In this document: in pieces, positions 50,801-59,800 of the stretch
Layout: the number at the start of each line of letters is the position of its first letter
Position numbering within the stretch: position 1 is the stretch's first letter
Assembly: GCA_036785325.1 (NCBI GenBank)
Contig: JAXIVH010000126.1
Location: 249,286-313,285, forward strand
Source of the DNA: Urophycis tenuis
Taxonomy: Eukaryota; Chordata; Actinopteri; Gadiformes; Phycidae
Direction of reading: 5' to 3'
Length of the DNA stretch: 64,000 nucleotides
The notes under the pieces: model-generated
What the model saw: only the letters and a program-made list of their open reading frames with translations
Database searches by the model: none
What the model was told of the DNA's origin: nothing
Made by a program: the position numbers and the translations under genes

Positions 50801-53800
50801 TCCCCTAGCAGCAGAAATGACACAATTTACCTTTAAAATTAGTTATTTTATAAAGCAGCAAAGATAACAATAAGCAAGCTTTGTGGTGGTCTTGACAATA
50901 ATTAAACTTCAACAGTACATAAGAGGTAATAGGAAAGGAACATAGGAAAATCTCATTGTCAGTATTCTGTGAAATGGTTCAACCATTATTGATATGTATG
51001 TCTATTGCAGTGAGCTGGCAATACCTCATCTTTTGTTTTGCAAAAGGAGTAAATACGCATACAAAACAAAATGTCCAACACATGGAGGTAGCTTGCTAAA
51101 TCTAACCAAAACTTATTCCTAATAAAGCTTTATTTAAATGTAATCTTGATTAGCCAGGCACAACAGCAAAATCACAGAACTGTTATCTGGCATATTTGGT
51201 TGAGCATGAAATCTAACTGTTGCATTGAGGTCACTGTAAGGTTCACAGTTGTTTTATATTTGTGTGCAAGATTTAAGATTTAAGCTTAATGTTATTACAC
51301 ATTAGATATAGATATATTCATTATGGTAAACACATGTGTTTGCTCAACCAATCATGCATTACAGATGTGTTTTACATATGTAATTAACACTAAGGCAAGC
51401 GTTTTACTGATACTTTAGCGTTCCCATACCTACAACTTGGTGTGTTTGGATATTTTATTGCTGTAGACGGTTCTACAATGAACTTGTTGAAAAGATTTTT
51501 TGCATTAGTTTTTAGTACTTTATTTACTTTATAATTTCCCCTAGAGCTGGGTTTCCCATTATTTTTGGAATGAATTCAAGAAAATAATTTAATTTTGACA
51601 ACCAATTACAACAAAATGGTTCAAAGGGTATTTAAAGACACCATCATAGAGACAACCATGTTCATGATGGGTGTTGTAATCCAGACAATGAGTCTGTTGC
51701 CCGGGCTCTTTGAGTTTTCCATATTCTGCTTTTTGGTGTGTGGGTGAACTGTTGTGTTTATGTCAGGTCTTTGATTCCCTTTTGGATCATCTATTTCCTG
51801 GCCATACATTCCACTCTCAAAGAGTGCCGATTTCGCCTGGTAACTTGAAGTTCCTTCTACATTCTGTAGGAAAGGCCTGCCATCATGTTCTATGTTTATA
51901 ATATCTGCTCTGACTGGTGGCTCTGTATAAGAAGCAAAGTGCCATTCCCTCTCTGGTGTTGCCATATGGGCTTGCCCACATGTTGCCCTTGTATAACATG
52001 GGCATCCCATGATGATGGCGTATGTGTGCTCTGCCCATTTTAGAAGTTGCAGTATTCTTTCCTCCTCTTCACAAGCCCAAGGGTTATCCCCAAGAGTTAT
52101 TACCTTGAGTCCCATGAGCTTATCAAAAATCTCATCAGGCAGCCAGGAGAAGCGGTTGCTATGTAAGTAGAAATGAGTTAAACTGTAAAGTCGGTCTAGT
52201 GAACCAGGCAGGATCTGCACCAGATAGTTATGGGACAAATCAATTGTTTCCAAGTTGTGTGGCATATTTGTAGGAACAGTCCAGAATCTGTTATAGCTTA
52301 AGTTGAGAAAACGGAGAAGAGGCAGTGTATTGTTAATAAAGACAACTCTCTCTAGCTCATTGTTGGACAGATCCAGGACTCTCAGGTTCCAGTGGTAGGC
52401 GGTGTCATGTTTGTCCAGGGACTGTAGGTGGTTTCCTGAGGCACGGATGTCCCACAAGGAGCGTGGTAGTGAACGTGGCAGGCACTCCAGCTTGTTATAA
52501 GATAGATCCAGGGTTCGAAGGTGGGCGTAGAGGCTAAATTGGCCATCTATATTTTGTAAGCTGCCAAAAGAACAGACAAGAGTTAATTTCAAAACAAACT
52601 TCTAACTATCTTAGGTACATGTTTAGTTTCTGGGGTCAGGATTCTTTATGCCTGACTTTAGTGATCTTTTAAAATAGTTTTGAAAGTCACTTCAAAATAA
52701 ACCATTCCTTCCTGCCATACAAACTCCAAAATTAACATTTGGCAATAATTTGTTTTTGTACAAATATTTTACTGCTCAAAAAAAGTGCAGTATAGTATCT
52801 TACATCAATCTCACTGATACTGTTTTGCTCATTGGAAAGACAGATGTTGGGGTTGAATATGTGGATGGGTTTGGAAGGCTCATTGTTATATTCTGCCTCT
52901 ACATCCTCACCCCTTTTGTTCCTATGCTATTCTGTTGCCAATAGCCAAACATAAACTTTTTCTCCTTAATGTTTGGCAGGCATTTAGATATTTCCCCAAC
53001 AACATTATCATCCCATGTCAGCAGTTGAACAGTTATTGATGTCCATTATTGTAATATCTATTTTACCTAATTCACATATTTTGCAGTATCCTGATACATT
53101 ACCCTGCAAACTTACTATCATTTTTTCATAACAATAACAATTCGAGCAGATGCTTGAAAGCGACAGTCAATTCAGATAGTTGAAGCAGCAGGTAGGGGTT
53201 AGGCATCTTGCAGAATGATGCCTATAAGTACACTGCAAACATTAGGGATGAAAACGAGTGCCTTTCATATGTGAGCAGTGTTAGTGTTGCTGCAAGATTA
53301 TTCTTTTTTTTCTTGCTGCTTTTCTGAACTTTCTGAACAGGTGCAGATTTTTACCAATGTTTACATATTCTTGACATTTGAACACATTCTGCCTTTACAC
53401 TACTTCCTTAAGTATGTGCCACTGTGTATAGTCAAGGATTCAAAATTATGTGCTGAAGCTGCTGACCTATTGAAGGAGAGATTTAAGGAGCGGATGTTGT
53501 GCTGTAGACTCGAAGGTATCTTGGTGAGACCCCGCGAGGAGCAGTCGACCACTCTGTGTCCTTGGTTACAGAAGCACATGGCGGGACAGATTGACAGGGC
53601 CCAGTCTCCCAAAAGTCCAGAAACAAGCAGTAGAATCAGGCAGGCGAGTGAGGGGTTTGTAGGAGGCATGGCTCTGTTGGTTTAGATGGTAGAAAATGTT
53701 CTTCTATTTGAATATGGGGTTGGAAGCTGAATATATATTTACAGTATATACCTTTGATTTTCAGTACAAATTAATTAAGGGATTGTTCGACTAGTAATAC

Positions 53801-56800
53801 CGATCTTAATAAACAAATTGAAGTGATTCATTTTTTCGTGCCTTGTATTGCTCTAAACTGCATTGTAATATAAGGACATTGCACAGTAAGCCAGGATTTA
53901 TTTATTTTGTGCCATTTACAGTGAACCCATTCGTTTTGACATCACTAGGCTACCATCTCAAAGACCGCAGTAAGAGTCAACCAAGTTATTTTAGAACACA
54001 CAATGCCCCTATGCACAGGCAAAAATGGCAAGCAATGTGCATGCATGTTTTGATAGTCTTCTGTGTTGCATTTCATCTTAAACCTCCAGACAGTTTGTGG
54101 CTTTCCACTAGGCATTGCATTGCTTGTTTACCATATGCTTCATGTTAATACTGCTGTTTGAAGTATGGCAAAGTTTCCATGTTTATCTCAAAGCCTTATA
54201 GTACTTCACATACTTTCTCTCTCACTAATCAATCAACTATCTGAACAGTGATCAAGAGCCATGCACTAGTTTCAGAAATGTGAGACACACCACTGCAGTG
54301 ATCTCCACAATCCACCATTTTGCTACTCTGAAGCATCAGTGTGTGTATGCGTAACTGTGTGTGTGTCTTCATCCGATGTGAAACACTCACCTCATCGGCT
54401 CCATTCTTTCAGTGTCATTCTTTTTTAGCTTGCTGCGATTGCTTCCCTACTGTGCTTTAATTAGCACTTACTCTGTTCTCTAGAATCTGTTGAAAGGAAT
54501 ATTCATAAATTGATTATTTTTAACAAATAGTCAAATATACATTCCAGCTTTTGATGTCCATTGTTACAGTGGCATTTTCACCTCACTATTATTAAATACA
54601 GTTGAAGGTTGTTTTTGCTCACCTTTTTTTTTCTTTCTTTACTCTTCCTTTGGCATTGATTTGGTGTTCTTGTGGGTATTCCGGTAAATTAGTCTGCTCC
54701 CTGCAACCCTGTTCAACTCATACCGTTATAAGTTCTGACATGCTGTTCTGTATAAGGGGGTAACTGGAAGCAAGCAAAATTCAGCTGCTTCCTCTGCAGG
54801 CTCCTAATGCGCATTGCAAAAGGAGAGAAGGTACCCTGGGATGTACAGAGTAGGTGGGATTTGGGCAGAGGGAGGGAGGTGGGGTGTGAGGGAAGGACTG
54901 AATGTGGAGCAAGAGTGGCTTCTAGTGGAAACCAATGGAACTGTAGTGCAGTGCCAACTCATACTGCTGCTGATGAGGCAAGGAGGGATGGCTGAGATTT
55001 GTTTAGCTGGAAGGAAATGAGGAGGGAGGGGTTGATGAGTTATGCTGACCACATAATTTATTTGTACAATCCATCATCCAGTTGCAGATGCATTCCTTTG
55101 AACACCCCTTGAACAGTATTTTTTATTGGGGAGGGGCTGTGGTAACTTCTAATATAAAACTATTTTAAAGTTTAATGTTAATCTGTGATTTAAACCACAT
55201 TTGGTGGCTTTCTAAAAACAATTGTAGTAAAATCACTTGTGTACGTCCAGTAGTGCTACATAGCCACTGGGGCCCTCGTGGGCTGTCATGTGATCAGGTA
55301 TTCAGAGTATCTGTGTATACCTACCTTGTATTTCTAGGAATTTGTATTATTCCAGATTGCTAAACCTTATAGCTCAGCCTCTGATTGCATGAAGGTTATC
55401 AAAATTGTTGACTACATACATATTCCCTGTAAGCAGGTTTCAAAAAAGTTTTTTTCCAATTCACCCATAGGGGACACTATAATTTGGAGTCAAATTTAAA
55501 TGCAAATGTCTGAACTTGTTAATCAGTCCTTGCTTTGCATGCAGAAAATTGTTGCCTCTTGGACCCATAATGTCTGTCTGGATTTGTGTGTGTATATGTA
55601 TATCTATTTTTAAAATTAACCACTGGTGCAAATCTTACAACATTTGGTGCACATGCTCTATGGACATGGCTGATTAAAAGAATAATTTAAAGAATAAGAA
55701 CTTGACAATGAGCCAGGGCCCATAAACTTTGTAGGTACACATAACCCTTCAGAAGTGTGCAAATTTTGAGTCAATTGCTCCATAAAGGACGCCACAATGT
55801 CAATTGCACAATATTGCAAATGACTGCATTTGCTCTCGGATTCACGCCGAATCACCTGGAGACATATCTCATCGGCCCCAACTAACATGCCACCACAAAT
55901 CACAGGAAAAGGGTTGTCTCTGGGGCAGGGTGGTATGTTTGGACTCTGAATATCTATCGAGGCTCCTGGCAGTTTAAAGTTTCCTTTATTTTAGCTGAAT
56001 TTAATTTCAACCATTCACACAAGTCCATGTTATCATTATAGTCTTGTACTTTGTTTTACCTCTCCTGTGTTTAGTTGTCTTTGCTGTTGCTGCAATGACA
56101 CCTGAACTTCCCTGAATTGCTGCTGAGCTCTTAAAGATTTGACACATCCAGTCCAGTTTTAGGAAACAAATCACACGGTTCCAGAAAGAACCCAATTTGC
56201 CACTCCATAAAGTATTCCAACTTTCTTGTTTACAGAAACTGCAAGTAAACATTATTTTACATCCTCCTGGAGTTTATAGATATTCTGATGCTACATACCC
56301 ATTTTCTCTGGCGGCAGGTTATTTTGTTTATTAAGTTAAAATAATTAAATCAACAAAATATCTGGTTCTGTCAATGTTGTGGTAGATGCTGGTTTCTTTG
56401 CTGTCGTTACAGCTATTACTACAAACCAATTTTTTTTTTTTTAAGATTGAGTATACGTGCCTGCTCATATATGTAGTGAACAATTTACTCCAGACTGTTT
56501 TGAGAATTGATGCAGAAGTCTGTGTTTTTGCCGAACAATTTACTATCTTTTTACTTATCATTAACTTATGAATTGATATTCGCAAGATGTGAAGTTGCAC
56601 ATATAGCGTTCTCTGGATTTTTGGTTTTAAAAAATAGATAAAAATGTTCAATGTTCAAATGTCTTGACCAGGAACAGAATTTTTTTTAGATTAATTCGGG
56701 CTATGCAAGCCGTTTACTGTAAACGATGGCTAAAAAAAAAAGTCTCAGCAAATATCTAACGATTTTCTGTATTTAAGTGGGCATAGTCACCAATACATTC

Positions 56801-59800
56801 AGGAGTGATTTATTATCCTTCTGACAGAAACATCAAGAATAGCTGTTACTTTTATCTATTTGATCTATTTTCTGTCTTGATTGTGTTTTAAGATAAGATA
56901 AGATAAGGTATTCCTTCATCCCCCTTAGGAGAAATTCACAATGACCAGCAGTACAAGGGGATAGAGGAGTGCGATAAAAAAACCTGACTATAGAAAATAA
57001 ACAATAAATGGATTTACCTAAACATGATTAAATTATATGCCAGCTCTTAAAATCAGATCGGGTGAAAAAATGAGACCTATATACATACATAGTAGTCCTC
57101 GTTGAGATGGACAGTGCAATTGGTAGATGATGATTTAGGCGTAACGTGACTTTGACCAAGGCCTTAACCAATTCTTTATTCCGTCTTCAATTAACAAACT
57201 TGAAAAATGTTTTTTACTGCAAATATTGCAATCTTATGGGAAAGTATTTGGCATGCATATCTTAGACAAATAACATGTGACTGCTGACAAAATGTTTGCT
57301 GTCACGATGGTATGGTAAGAATTTGGCATAAACATGTATCCATGAATCCACCATCATCATGCCTTGTGTCAGTAGTGTGATTGTCTTGCCACACATCAGA
57401 CACCTTAATTCTTTGTGAACTTTGATATTAGCGCCACAGCCTCCCAGCTTGATGGGAAGTCTACTGATCTTCTAATGACGACCTCCAACTGAATAATATG
57501 CTATGTCATCTCTAACTAGTTCTGTAAAACACTGATTACAGGTGTGTGTGTGATAACTAAAAGAATGGAAACTATTTGTAAGTTGTAACATTTATTTATT
57601 CATTTGAATACAGTTGCATTATAACAATTGATCCAGTATGAACTCGAAGTCTTCAGGATTAAAGGACAGACGTAGACATCTCAAGCAACATTTTTGTCAT
57701 GGTTCAAAACAAAACAAATCCAATGTTCGGTGGCGTTGGTGTCCTACATCCATAGAAACGGACATATCTTTGGTATACAAACAACCACTATGAAGCCATA
57801 GATTTTGCATTAAGGCACTGCCGTTGCTTGAGATGTTTGCTATCAGAAGGAGAAACTCCATATTTGGTACAATTGGTGTGGGAATTGAATGGCAGTAAAA
57901 TGTGTAGTCTGTCTAAAACTCATTCATATTTACTACTTGATAACTTTTTAGTTAAATCAAACTGGACCTAATATATGGAGATGAACTGGCCACCAAGATC
58001 CCACCTGAACTAAGAAAATTTTCTTTGGCTTGGATGTGGTGGGTCTTTCTGCATCCAGCCACTGTGAACCACTTGCGCTGGGGCTTCACAAACAGGGCTG
58101 CCACTTTGCTGTATCACAATTATGAAACCATCTTCCATACTGTTGCAGACCTAGGCCCTGTGTTTCCATTACAAAGTGCTTTTAAAAGTTCAATTTTTTG
58201 CCTCATCAAAATGTTGTTGTCAATGTCATGTTTGTATTCCTCTTATTGATCCTAATCAGGTTCTTTGTCAAATACACATTAAATGTGTATTTTGACAATT
58301 GTTATCATACACGTATATCCAATATAGTATTTACATACGCTTACCTTCAATGTTGCAGTAAGATTTATGTCATCACAAAGCCATCTCACGATTAAATAGG
58401 AATCAATAGATTCTGCTGAGCAAATCAACAGTCTAACGTATATTTTGGAAAACAATGGGGGTCTTACGTTTTGAGATTATTTGCCTGATGCAAGTCAAAT
58501 GAAAAGGATAAATTGAAGATAAATTTTGTGGTTTTTCATTGTTTCTTTTGGGATGTCAAAAATAAGTGGTTAGGTATATGAATCACACAAACAACCAGCA
58601 ATGTGGGCTTTGTTCATCAGTATACATTGAAAATCAAGGAGACATAAGAGGATCTGTGTATGTCATTTTTGCCTTTACAGCAACTTTTTTCTGTTTGCTT
58701 GTTGATGTTCTACTATCCAATGTTAGAGTAGTTATGTTCATTTCTTACTGTTGCAAGTGACCAATTAAAGGTCTGCAAAACAACAACAAGAGGGGCTTTT
58801 TTATCCACCAGACCTTACATTATCTATGGAATATTAGCGAAGCCACAAATGCGTTAGTTTGCATTAGTCGTCAAAATTGTTTTTTCATCAAATTCCATGT
58901 AGACATATTTTTCCATAATTTGAATAATGAGTAATAATGAGTAAGCTATCATTAGCTGCCAAAGTAGTAGCTAAATAATGTAAGGGAAGGAGGCTGAGAC
59001 GAACTCATAATTTTAATTTAATTTTTAATTTCACAAGCATTATGAATTTACTTGCTGTTTACCTATTCTGTAAGAACAGAAATGATGTGGTATAAAAAAA
59101 AAGTGATTTGTTAACAATTTTAACTTCATAACAAGTTGCAATCTCATGAAGGCTTGTATGGTTAAGGATTATTAGCGTTGGTCTACTTAACCCATTTAAA
59201 CCACCAAGGGTGTATTCTCTAGATCCTTGCAATCCAGACGTGCATCACTCATGCTGGAGAGCTGCATTTGCGCAGCCATTTCTTCAGGGTCACATGCGGC
59301 CCTTTTCCCACCATGCTCGAGCTCTTTTTCCCTTAGTGTGTTCACCGTGTCCTTTGTGGCCTCAATCTCAAGGATTGGCCTCATCTCTTCAAGCACTATG
59401 CTAGCATCACATGGCCCCTCCAGCCCTCCTGCCTCAGGGGGGTTGGAACCCCAGTAGACTGAACCGCTCACCAAGTCCATATTGCTGTGTGAATGCCGAA
59501 GAGTACCTATCCGCTTCTGTAGGTAGCGTACTTGACATGCCAATACCAGGGTAGAGACTAGGAGACAAATGATGACCCCCCCAGCTGAGGCAACAGCTAC
59601 CATTGCCATCTTGTTGTCAATTAGACAATCTGCAACAGTACCATTAGCAAAGCCATTGGGAGTTGTATCAGAGTCTAAGGAAGGATATAAGGTACTCATT
59701 GGATCTTGCTTATCAGTAGTGAATGAAAAGCCTGTTACAGGAACATGATCTGTAGTAGTTAAATACAATGGCAGGTGGTTCAGCAGTAGAAATAGGTAGA

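Noticed and set aside
53400..53466. Read-through of omg exon 1 to a stop at 53400
   Set aside because: Similarity to Omg stops at 53467 exactly at a GT donor and resumes at 52560 after an AG acceptor, so this part is intron.
57951..58247. A + strand open frame of about 100 codons in the host intron (includes LAWMWWVFLHPATVNHLRWG)
   Set aside because: No family recognised, no splice context and no initiating ATG at its start; probably chance, although I cannot exclude a decayed element.
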